Assembly: GCF_001955535.1 (NCBI RefSeq) | Contig: NZ_MPVN01000001.1 | Coordinates: forward strand, 558,001-622,000 | DNA length: 64,000 nucleotides | Source: Paenibacillus sp. FSL H7-0326 | GTDB taxonomy: Bacteria > Bacillota > Bacilli > Paenibacillales > Paenibacillaceae | Direction: 5' to 3' | Shown here: piece after piece, positions 45,335 to 52,579 of the stretch | How positions within the stretch are numbered: the first letter of the stretch is position 1 | How the letters are laid out: the number at the start of each line of letters is the position of its first letter | The notes under the pieces: model-generated | Databases searched by the model: none | What the model saw: only the letters and a program-made list of their open reading frames with translations | What the model was told of the DNA's origin: nothing | Program-made: the position numbers and the translations under genes

Positions 45335-45398
45335 ACTCCAAACAGCCCCTCTCATATATTTTATTATTACTCACTGATGGGCTTATTTTGTTTCAAAA

Positions 45399-45839
45399 TT
45401 AATGCCCTAAGGTTTTAAGATCATTTCTAAATTCGTCAATTGAATTTTTAATTTTCTTAACATCATTTACTGTGATATCAGATGGTTTGATGTTTATGAC
45501 CCTCCAAGCTTTCCCATAAACTGTATATATTTCAGTGAATGCACCCTCATTTTCATCAAGAGGGATGAGAGCACCATAAGGTTTAATTACATTTCTGAAT
45601 TCTTCAATGAGGAAAGCCGCATCAATCATTTCCTGATCCGTAATTTTATTATCCGAAATTAAAGCTGAAAACCGATAATTAATACTGTTGGCCCGCTCGC
45701 CTATGCTGATAATCTGTAATTGTTGAAGATCTTTAATTTTGCTAGTGAGGGCGTGGTATTTACTTGCTGTAATTAATGAATAAACTCCAATAATTATTGC
45801 TAGACCAATCACCAACAAAATTAGTATATTCTTTTTCAT
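45399..45839 (-). CDS. Hypothetical single-pass membrane protein (third gene of exported module)
   Basis: A 146-residue protein with an N-terminal membrane segment (~5-25, ILILLVIGLAIIIGVYSL) and an extracytoplasmic mostly helical domain with no cysteines. It starts eight bases after the stop of the preceding secreted-protein gene, so it belongs to the same unit. No family recognised. Codon use and low GC match the other island genes. Confidence 0.55.
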   Translation of the reverse strand: MKKNILILLVIGLAIIIGVYSLITASKYHALTSKIKDLQQLQIISIGERANSINYRFSALISDNKITDQEMIDAAFLIEEFRNVIKPYGALIPLDENEGAFTEIYTVYGKAWRVINIKPSDITVNDVKKIKNSIDEFRNDLKTLGH

Positions 45840-45847
45840 AGTTCACC

Positions 45848-46735
45848 TTACTCTCTTCCTGTAATCGTGAAGTAGTGCGTAGCTTGTCGAGTATATACAT
45901 CAACAGGATAGTAATAAGAAATATCATTTGTTGTAAATACAGTGTAGTATGCTTTAGCGCTTGCTTGTAAATTTCTTGTTTTACCATCAGGAACATCGTA
46001 GTGAAACACAAAGTTTGAAACTGCACCGATCGATTTTGGTTTGTAATTTGCTTTATATGTTCCTGTTGCAGAATCGTACACACCTGCGGTATATTTATCA
46101 GCATTTGCAACCCCAACACTAGGCGGTATCTCTGTTTTATCTTTTGAGACGCTTGTAAGGTATATTGATGCAGATTGGTTATATTTATCTATGTCATGCT
46201 TAACTCCACCTGATGACTCATTGATTAAAAAGAAAGCTGTATCCATGAGACCACCTAAGTATGATATCGGTAGTCCGTCAGCTAACCATTCCAAACCAGG
46301 AATAGATAATTTAGAGGATTCCTTTGGTAATATATTCGAAGGTGAAATAAAATTATCGACAGGACTTTGCGCTTTAAATGTAGTTACAATTTTAGAGTTT
46401 GTTACCTGTGTAGCTCTTATGTCACCTGGCATTTTATAATTACGGCTATACCACTGTTGAACTATGCCATTACGGGTGTATGTTTTTATCCTAGCTTTTA
46501 CCTGTTAATCCATCATAGAGAACAGAACTAGAAACAGCAATTGTAGCAGCATTGTTCTCTTGTATAGTACCGTTTGGATTATAATTTATTTCACCGATTC
46601 CGGTTGCATAATCATAACCTTTATAATAGTACTTTTCATATGCAACGGCTGCAGCACTAGAAGGTTCTATTGAAAAAATGAAAATAGCTAAAATATAACG
46701 ATAAGCAACGTAATATATTGTTTTTGTTTTTTCAT
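45848..46735 (-). pseudogene. Secreted hypothetical protein broken by two frameshifts
   Basis: Three frames together read as one exported protein of about 295 residues. An ATG at 46735 overlaps the TGA of the upstream gene (ATGA), with GGAGAAAG upstream, and starts the signal peptide MKKQKQYITLLIVIF. One missing T in the following TTTT run joins it to LAIFIFSIEPSSAAAVAYEK, a normal signal-peptide end. A second one-base shift in an AAAA run near 46497 joins YDGLTGK to ARIKTYTRNGIVQQWYSRNYKMPGD and on to the end ATHYFTITGRE. Either the gene has decayed or two homopolymer errors are present. No family recognised. Confidence 0.65.
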
Positions 46736-47316
46736 TGTTGGCTTTCTCCATAAATAATCTCATTGATTTGATCCCAGTCATTTTTAGTTAGAAATGCCTC
46801 TCCAAATGGGATAAAGGCAGTTTCACCTATAGACCCTGATGTTAATGCAACATCAATTTTTTTAGTTTCAGGTTCAAATCTGATACCCAAGATTGCTTCT
46901 TCTTGGTTAACTTTATTTGTTAATTGAACTGAGACACTCCCAATGTAAACTGTCCGATCATCATATTTCACTTCGCGAAATACATCTTGACCTGTAAAGT
47001 TGAAAAATTGTTTTTCTTCTTTCAGTTTTAACTTGCCCGATATACTTCCATTATAAAGTGTCATCTCAGAGGACATTTCTTCATTTTTTTGAAGTTCAAT
47101 ATCTAAGACAAGCTGTGATTGTTTTTCTTTACCAAATTTCTTGTTGTTTTCAACAGTTAATGAGCTATCCTTAAACTCTTCTAATAGTTCATCATTTGAC
47201 TTTATATTGAACTTGTAGGTATTGTTATTCTTATCATCTGTAAATCCCATAGTAAACAGAACTACAGCGAAGAGAGAGAACACTAACCCAACTATTATTA
47301 TTTTTTTCTTATTCAT
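46732..47316 (-). CDS. Hypothetical membrane-anchored protein (first gene of exported module)
   Basis: A 194-residue protein with an N-terminal signal anchor (~4-24) and an extracytoplasmic beta-rich acidic domain, without cysteine, so not a lipoprotein. GAGGTGA lies 9 bases before the ATG. Its TGA overlaps the start of the next gene (ATGA), indicating translational coupling. The three genes (47316 to 45399) form one unit of exported proteins of unknown function. Confidence 0.6.
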   Translation of the reverse strand: MNKKKIIIVGLVFSLFAVVLFTMGFTDDKNNNTYKFNIKSNDELLEEFKDSSLTVENNKKFGKEKQSQLVLDIELQKNEEMSSEMTLYNGSISGKLKLKEEKQFFNFTGQDVFREVKYDDRTVYIGSVSVQLTNKVNQEEAILGIRFEPETKKIDVALTSGSIGETAFIPFGEAFLTKNDWDQINEIIYGESQQ

Positions 47317-47597
47317 TCAACAATTCACCTCATGTTACGTATAGATCTATGATCACTGCCCGGACAAATGATAATAGTGACATACTAGCTAATAATTATC
47401 CAAGGGAAGAAAGTCTTGGAATTTTTGCTAATGTGCAGTGATAAGTATAGCAGAGTTATTAAGCATGCTTAACCTTTAAATATTTACAATAAAGGAACTT
47501 ACTTCATTTATATCAAATTAAAGGGTGTTGTTTAAATAGAATTATGCCTTGTCCAAGAGAACAGGACTTCTTCATCACTCAGCTTCTTCGATAATTG

Positions 47598-47891
47598 CTA
47601 GTCTATGATGGCTAATACACCTTGTATAAGTAACTCCGGTCCCCATCCTATCCAAATGGTAAGCACAATCGATACGATTGTAACAATATAAACAATCATC
47701 AAGCGGGCACTCTTGGCATTTGCTTCAATACGTAGTCAATCCTCAACAAGCAGTAAATTTATTAATCGTGAATCAAGTAACATTGCAACGATCTTTCATT
47801 CCACAATTAATTTTCTCCCTCTTTTTACGATCCAACCGGCGGTGTGCTTGTTTCTCTGGGTTCTTCTGCTTATTCTTCTAAGTTTACTCAG
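47598..47891 (-). pseudogene. Possible decayed membrane-protein gene
   Basis: One minus-strand frame reads about 98 codons interrupted by two TGA codons: a basic segment (LSKLRRISRRTQRNKHTAGW), then KIVAMLLDSRLINLLLVED, then EANAKSARLM and a hydrophobic end (IVYIVTIVSIVLTIWIGWGP) finishing GVLAIID. The last part from ATG 47699 is an intact 33-residue hydrophobic frame. It lacks a clear binding site. I cannot name a family; chance is possible. Confidence 0.25.
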
Positions 47892-48001
47892 CTAATTTTA
47901 ATACTTTCATTTATTTTGTAAAGAAACACCTAAACACATAAGGCCAGCATACCCCATAACTGTATATCTTCGATATAATTCTTGACATTTTTAAGCACCC
48001 T

Positions 48002-48017
48002 TATATACAATTCTCTT
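48002..48017. repeat. Direct repeat, right copy, at island edge
   Basis: Identical 16 bases to 43550-43565. It lies 52 bases before the yifB leader hairpin. Together the copies bracket 4.4 kb of AT-rich accessory DNA. Confidence 0.45.
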
Positions 48018-48068
48018 AAATCAACAGTCGAATTTTGAAGCAAGAAATATCAAATAATGAAAATAAGG

Positions 48069-48135
48069 AAGCACCTTTTTTCACGTTCATTACGTCCATG
48101 ATTTGCTCTGAGACGAATACGTAAAAGGGGTGCTT
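48069..48135 (+). promoter_or_regulatory. Hairpin that buries the yifB ribosome binding site
   Basis: AAGCACCTTTTTT (48069-48081) can pair over all 13 positions, two of them G-U, with AAAAGGGGTGCTT (48123-48135). The 3' arm contains the AAGGGG binding site of yifB (48125-48130). An inner ACGT...ACGT and CGTC/GACG pairing can extend the fold. This would hide the start region of yifB in the mRNA unless the stem is opened. Confidence 0.5.
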
Positions 48136-48136
48136 T

Positions 48137-49720
48137 TTGGTGTACGGAAAATTATACGGTGCGTGCTTATACGGCATAGATGGGGTATTAATTGAGGTGG
48201 AAACCGACCTCTCAAACGGTCTGCCCCAGACATCGATCATCGGTCTTCCAGATTCGGCCATCCGAGAAGCGGTGGAGCGTGTTCGCGCAGCGATTAAGAA
48301 CTGTGGCTTTCAGTATCCGATGCAGCGGATTACGATCAATCTGGCGCCAGCTGATCTGAAGAAGGAGGGGTCCTCTTTCGACTTGGCCATTGCCCTCGCC
48401 ATTCTGTCGACGAGTGAGCAGCTGCTCCTTCCTCCTGACAAAAAAACGCTCTTCCTCGGCGAGCTTGCGCTCGATGGGAGTCTTCGGCCTGTACCTGGTG
48501 TACTTAGTATGGTAGATTTGGCGCGCAGGCAGGGGTTTGATTCCGTCATTCTACCTCATGAAAACGCTGCGGAAGGGGCGATTATTGGTGGGATTGAAGT
48601 ATTCGGCCTCTCTCATTTGAAAGAGATCATTCCGGACAAGCCTACTTCACCAGATGGAAGAGTCGTGATAGAGAACTACAACCTTCTGAATAGTCATCGT
48701 CCGCCTGCCTTGGCTGCTCATCAAGACCGTCCACTTCTTCCTGAGGATTATCTGGATGTGCTCGGTCAGCAGCATGTCAAGCGGGCGCTAACCATTGCCG
48801 CAGCCGGTATGCATAACATTCTGCTCGTAGGACCGCCAGGTACGGGGAAAACGATGCTGATCAAACGACTTCCGACCATTCTCCCACCGCTGTCTGAATT
48901 GGAGGCACTGGAAGTCACCAAAATTCTAAGTGCATCGGGCAAACTGAAAGAAGGTGTCAGCGGACTTGCCACAAGACGGCCCTTCCGTTCTCCTCATCAT
49001 ACGATCTCTGCTGGCGGACTGATTGGGGGTGGAACTGTTCCGAAGCCCGGGGAAGTGAGCCTTGCCCATAGGGGAATCTTGTTTCTTGACGAGCTGCCAG
49101 AATTCAGCAGGCAGGTTCTTGAGGTGCTGAGACAACCTTTGGAGGATCGGCAGGTTACCGTGAGCCGTGCACGAGCCGCCTTTACCTTCCCTGCTCATTT
49201 TATGCTCGCTGCATCGATGAATCCGTGTCCGTGCGGATACGCTGGCGGTGATCCCGGGCTGCAGCGCTGCACCTGTAGTCCTGCCAAGGTTGCTGCTTAT
49301 CGTGCGAAAATATCTGGTCCCTTAATTGATCGAATTGATCTGCAGGTTGAAGTGCCGAGACCTAAAGAAGGATTAGAGGCAACGCTAACTTCTTCTTCGG
49401 AAACGATGCTTCAGATGGTTCTCTCCGTTCATAAAATTCAAGCTGCACGCTACAGGCATCACCCTATTTCCTGGAACAGTGAGCTGTCTGGAAGGCTGCT
49501 GAGACGTTATGCCAATCTGGAGCCTGATGCATCCGAGATGCTGGTTCAAACGATTGATGCCCTCGGACTCAGTATGAGATCCTATGATCGAATTCTGAAG
49601 ATGTCCCGGACAATTGCTGATTTAGGAGGGCAGGATTCAATCCAGATCGAACATGTTGCAGAAGCAATACAATATCGTAACCTGGATTTAAAATCTGTGG
49701 CGATGCCCGAGTATGATTAA
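48137..49720 (+). CDS. yifB: YifB/ComM family Mg chelatase-like AAA+ ATPase
   Basis: A 527-residue ComM/YifB protein. The N-terminal domain (~1-170) is the ChlI-like fold (GIDGVLIEVETDLSNGLPQ). The AAA+ core has Walker A (VGPPGTGKTMLIKRLP, ~231-246) and Walker B (GILFLDELPEFSRQV), followed by a Cys-rich MNPCPCGYAGGD segment and a C-terminal domain. ComM helicases promote branch migration during natural transformation in some Gram-negatives. It is the only intact plus-strand gene. Start is TTG 48137 or GTG 48140 after AAGGGG. In many genomes yraN-yifB-dprA are co-directional; here yifB is inverted. Confidence 0.93.
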   Translation: MVYGKLYGACLYGIDGVLIEVETDLSNGLPQTSIIGLPDSAIREAVERVRAAIKNCGFQYPMQRITINLAPADLKKEGSSFDLAIALAILSTSEQLLLPPDKKTLFLGELALDGSLRPVPGVLSMVDLARRQGFDSVILPHENAAEGAIIGGIEVFGLSHLKEIIPDKPTSPDGRVVIENYNLLNSHRPPALAAHQDRPLLPEDYLDVLGQQHVKRALTIAAAGMHNILLVGPPGTGKTMLIKRLPTILPPLSELEALEVTKILSASGKLKEGVSGLATRRPFRSPHHTISAGGLIGGGTVPKPGEVSLAHRGILFLDELPEFSRQVLEVLRQPLEDRQVTVSRARAAFTFPAHFMLAASMNPCPCGYAGGDPGLQRCTCSPAKVAAYRAKISGPLIDRIDLQVEVPRPKEGLEATLTSSSETMLQMVLSVHKIQAARYRHHPISWNSELSGRLLRRYANLEPDASEMLVQTIDALGLSMRSYDRILKMSRTIADLGGQDSIQIEHVAEAIQYRNLDLKSVAMPEYD

Positions 49721-49950
49721 GACACTTTAAGAGAGTGGAATTGCCACCACTTGAAATGGGACTGAAAAACTTCAATTTGATACTGGAAGCAGTAGTGAGG
49801 ATTATTTGATGTACAATTGTTATCTGTACAGAATTGAGTGAAGATTTGATAGAAGTCGCTAGGATACATAATTGGCATATTGATTTCGAACTGACGAACT
49901 GAATGCTAGATACATCATGATACGAACAACCTACGTTCAACCATAATCAA

Positions 49951-50832
49951 TCAGTAACCATTTCTTCTCGCCTTAGATAACATTCTTGCTGCATCATCCA
50001 GATCATATTTATTCTCAAGCCAATCGACATCGACGTATTCCATACTTCCGAATCGAGCTTTATAGAAGGCCAGCCTCCGGATGGAATACGGCTCTCCTTC
50101 AATCTTATTTAAAAGATAATATCCAAGCAGCTCTGCAGCTTCCTTCCAGGCATAGCCAGCCTTCTTACTCGTCTTCATCTCATATAAGGTACCGTCGACA
50201 ATGACATCAGCTTGAGCACCGCCTACCAGACGGCGTCTATGATCAAAGGCCGGATAGTATACTGTCTGGCCGTTGATCGTGGTGAAATGCTTCTTAAAAA
50301 TCTCAATTAAACGAAGTAAATCCGCCATCACATCTGGCGTAGGGAGACTTGTAAATTGTTTGACGAATTGTTCTGTACTGGTATAGGTAGACCTGACGCC
50401 TACTCGATATATCGTATCTAGCTTGCTGCACATAAATGCTCCTGCAATCAGCTCAGCTGGATCCATCTGTTCCCCGTGAATGAAGCTCGTCCATTTTGAT
50501 TTAAAATCGGCATACAGCTCATTCAGCACGGCCGTCTCAGGAACATCCTCAAAAAATTCATTTATGACTTCATGTCCTTTTACAATATAGGGATTAAACG
50601 CTGCATCAGGAGAATCTCCATTCTCTCTCGCAATCATGGCGCAGGCCAAATATTGAAAGGAGGTTCGAATAAGGCCCGAAACGTAACTAGTGAACTGGGC
50701 TTCAGCCAATATATTTTTATTTTTGAATGGGGCTGCCGCTGTGTTGGAGTAAAAATCATCTGGCAGAGGTGTCACTTCTCGAATCGCTTTTTGCAAAGTA
50801 GAATTTGTATTCAATAACGAAGCCAAGCTCAT
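49951..50832 (-). CDS. Orphan PD-(D/E)XK-type nuclease domain protein
   Basis: A 293-residue protein with a helical N-terminal two-thirds and a C-terminal segment typical of RecB/Cas4-like PD-(D/E)XK nucleases. Asp209 lies in QADVIVDG, Glu218 and Lys220 in LYEMKTSK, and a helix AAELLGYYLL follows where the QxxxY motif would be. The family usually cleaves DNA. No helicase or CRISPR genes are adjacent; neighbours are yifB (convergent) and the nitroreductase gene. The assignment is from the motif only. Confidence 0.6.
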   Translation of the reverse strand: MSLASLLNTNSTLQKAIREVTPLPDDFYSNTAAAPFKNKNILAEAQFTSYVSGLIRTSFQYLACAMIARENGDSPDAAFNPYIVKGHEVINEFFEDVPETAVLNELYADFKSKWTSFIHGEQMDPAELIAGAFMCSKLDTIYRVGVRSTYTSTEQFVKQFTSLPTPDVMADLLRLIEIFKKHFTTINGQTVYYPAFDHRRRLVGGAQADVIVDGTLYEMKTSKKAGYAWKEAAELLGYYLLNKIEGEPYSIRRLAFYKARFGSMEYVDVDWLENKYDLDDAARMLSKARRNGY

Positions 50833-50907
50833 AGATAATTCACCCTATCATGAAATGAATGGACTAGTACCATCCATTATAAATTTCATAAGACGAATTT
50901 ACAAAAA

Positions 50908-50943
50908 CCAAAAAAGCTCTTTCTGATCCGATCAGAAGAGCTT
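50908..50943 (-). terminator. Terminator of the nitroreductase gene
   Basis: On the minus strand AAGCTCTTCTGAT pairs with ATCAGAAAGAGCTT, followed by TTTTGG. It ends upstream of the nuclease gene, so the two are separate units. Confidence 0.85.
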
Positions 50944-50973
50944 CATCTTATCATGGCTTTATCTGACTATAGC

Positions 50974-51528
50974 TTACTCAAAAACCGTTAATTTGTCTGC
51001 TGCAGCCGTGCGTTCTTGCGGCTTTGGCACCACATCGGGGTACCCCACATAGATCATGCCAAGAATTTTTTCGCCGGGAACAATATTCAGAGTTTCTCTG
51101 AATTTAGGTCCGTACAGAAACGGCTTGGTTACCCAGAAGGTCCCGATCTCTTCACCCCATGCTGCGAGCATGAAATTTTGTATAAGTGCGCTAGTTGCGG
51201 CAAAATCCTCATCCCATATCGCTTGGCGTGGATCCTCCTTCATAACGACCAGCAATGTTGACGGATTCGTAAGCACGGCATTGACAAATTTATTGTCCTC
51301 GCCCATTTCATTCGATACCGCCTCAGCTAACTTCTGACGGCCTTCGCCCGTGAATAACAGAAATCTCCACGGCTCGCGAAGCTTATGATTCGGTGCCCAC
51401 ACCGCTGTATCCAGCAGTTCGGTAATTTTCTCAACCGGCACTGCCTCCTGCTTAAATTTCTTGATCGTCCGTCGTTCGCGAATGACATCCTTCACATGGA
51501 CAGATGAAGCGATTTGTGATTCATTCAT
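50974..51528 (-). CDS. Nitroreductase family protein (YdjA-type), probably FMN-dependent
   Basis: A 184-residue nitroreductase-fold enzyme, with the FMN phosphate-binding RERRTIKKFK near residues 15-25, APNHKLREPWRFLLF, and the C-terminal GMIYVGYPDVVPKP. Family members reduce nitroaromatics, quinones or flavin-dependent substrates with NAD(P)H. A Fur-like box lies between its promoter and start codon, suggesting iron-responsive expression. SD AAGGAGG lies 9 bases before the ATG. Confidence 0.85.
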   Translation of the reverse strand: MNESQIASSVHVKDVIRERRTIKKFKQEAVPVEKITELLDTAVWAPNHKLREPWRFLLFTGEGRQKLAEAVSNEMGEDNKFVNAVLTNPSTLLVVMKEDPRQAIWDEDFAATSALIQNFMLAAWGEEIGTFWVTKPFLYGPKFRETLNIVPGEKILGMIYVGYPDVVPKPQERTAAADKLTVFE

Positions 51529-51574
51529 GTTATATAATCCTCCTTAACAGGTATGAAGTTGTTTTTTTCTCACA

Positions 51575-51596
51575 GATAATGATAATCTTTATCATT
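51575..51596. promoter_or_regulatory. Fur-type operator
   Basis: GATAATGATAATCTTTATCATT. Its core TGATAAT-C-TTTATCA (51580-51594) matches the Fur 7-1-7 consensus TGATAATnATTATCA at 13 of 14 half-site positions. It lies just downstream of the -10 box of the nitroreductase promoter, a repressing position. Confidence 0.65.
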
Positions 51597-51610
51597 TAGA
51601 TACTGGTGTT

Positions 51611-51640
51611 AGCATACCTCGGTTCTTCATCTAAAGTCAA
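51611..51640 (-). promoter_or_regulatory. Sigma-A-type promoter of the nitroreductase gene
   Basis: TTGACT (51635-51640) and TATGCT (51611-51616) on the minus strand are separated by 18 bases. The Fur-like box lies about 15 bases downstream. Confidence 0.5.
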
Positions 51641-51649
51641 ATGATTACC

Positions 51650-51760
51650 CTAATGATCTATCCTAGGAGTTCCACCCCAAGCCTGCTCTTGCTCTAATAA
51701 AACAGGATATGATCGGTCATATCCCAACATTCGTGCGGCATCCCTTGAAGCACTTGTCAT
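51650..51760 (-). pseudogene. Short frame, possible gene remnant
   Basis: The minus-strand frame encodes 36 residues (MTSASRDAARMLGYDRSYPV... ending GGTPRIDH) with no binding site before its ATG. It occupies most of the 320-base gap between yraN and the nitroreductase promoter. The DAARMLG pattern loosely recalls the C-terminal part of amidohydrolases, but this is weak. It could also be chance. Confidence 0.2.
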
Positions 51761-51847
51761 CATGTCAAATGATTGTAACAAACATCATCCAACCGTTCGA
51801 GCTGAACTCGGGAATTTCTGAATAAGTTCTTAGCTCCAACGATTGGA

Positions 51848-52264
51848 TTAGAATGCATTCATAATGTGATCGATATGTAAAGGTTCCTCTGTCCAGTCTG
51901 CTGGATTCAGCAGAACGCCTATGACATCAAAGCGAATGGGACTATTGTATAATTTGCGTTCTTGAATATATACGGCTGCGGTACGGCGTACCTGAGCTTT
52001 TTTTCGTAGATTGACCGATTCCAGATGAGTTCCGAAGCGATCCAGGCTAGTCCGGCTTCTAACTTCTGCAAAAATGGTGGTTCCGCCCTTCTGAGCAACA
52101 ATATCGAGCTCACCGCTCTTACATCTCCAGTTCGTATCCATAATGTCGTAACCCTGCTGCTTAAGGTATTGAACTGCCGCCTGTTCTCCGGCTCCACCTT
52201 TCTCTTTGCGAGAATCTTTCCTCTTCCTCGGTGCAGCCGGTTTGGAATTATTATCGTCCTTCAT
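51848..52264 (-). CDS. yraN: YraN family protein (UPF0102, endonuclease-like fold)
   Basis: A 138-residue UPF0102 protein with the signature KEKGGAGEQAAVQYLKQQGY, DTNWRCKSGELDIVAQKGG and FAEVRSRTS. The E-x-DIVA and FAEVR motifs are those of a PD-(D/E)XK-like fold related to Holliday junction resolvases, though the activity is unproven. A Lys/Arg-rich N-terminal extension (~20 residues) is present. It follows the FlhB-C-like gene by six bases. Confidence 0.92.
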   Translation of the reverse strand: MKDDNNSKPAAPRKRKDSRKEKGGAGEQAAVQYLKQQGYDIMDTNWRCKSGELDIVAQKGGTTIFAEVRSRTSLDRFGTHLESVNLRKKAQVRRTAAVYIQERKLYNSPIRFDVIGVLLNPADWTEEPLHIDHIMNAF

Positions 52265-52270
52265 CGTTGC

Positions 52271-52579
52271 CTACACCTCTTTTCTCTGGCCGGCGGATGC
52301 AATCGCCTTCTGCTCGGCCTGATATACAAAGGTAAGCACCTCGGCTACGAGCTGATACAATTCAGGAGGAATTTGTTGATCCAGATCCAGCTTGGACAGC
52401 ACCTCAACAAGAGCGGGATCTTCTTGTATCGGGACACCATGCTCCAGTGCCTTCTCCAGAATGGATTCGGCCAGCCTTCCGTCCCCTTTGGCGACTACAA
52501 CGGGGGCTTCTGCTTCGCCAGGTACATATTTGAGCGCAACTGCCTTCTTGCGTACAACACTTTCTTCTTCCTGCTTCAT
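52271..52579 (-). CDS. ylqH: Cytoplasmic FlhB C-terminal domain homologue (YlqH-like)
   Basis: A 102-residue protein corresponding to the cytoplasmic C-terminal part of FlhB after its autocleavage site: KAVALKYVPGEAEAPVVVAKGDG and LVAEVLTFVYQAEQKA match the FlhB_C core. The membrane domain and the NPTH motif are absent. It overlaps the FliK-like gene by four bases. In B. subtilis ylqG-ylqH have the same arrangement; the function is unknown. Confidence 0.85.
   Translation of the reverse strand: MKQEEESVVRKKAVALKYVPGEAEAPVVVAKGDGRLAESILEKALEHGVPIQEDPALVEVLSKLDLDQQIPPELYQLVAEVLTFVYQAEQKAIASAGQRKEV

Larger units (their letters stand above)
47317..48068. other. Gene-poor region between exported module and yifB
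   Basis: This 750-base stretch carries no intact gene. It contains the presumed promoter region of the exported module (no convincing -35/-10 pair), a weak CCAAG/CTTGG hairpin with T-run near 47399-47429, a decayed frame (47598-47891) and the right copy of the island direct repeat (48002-48017). Confidence 0.5.

Noticed and set aside
46191..46439. 82-residue plus-strand frame inside the secreted-protein gene
   Set aside because: Antisense to a coding frame with clear protein character; no binding site.
47713..47895. 60-residue plus-strand frame with hydrophobic end
   Set aside because: No binding site; overlaps the opposite-strand decayed frame; hydrophobicity comes from T-rich DNA.
49569..49940. 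123-residue minus-strand frame over the end of yifB
   Set aside because: Mostly antisense to yifB with no binding site or recognised pattern.
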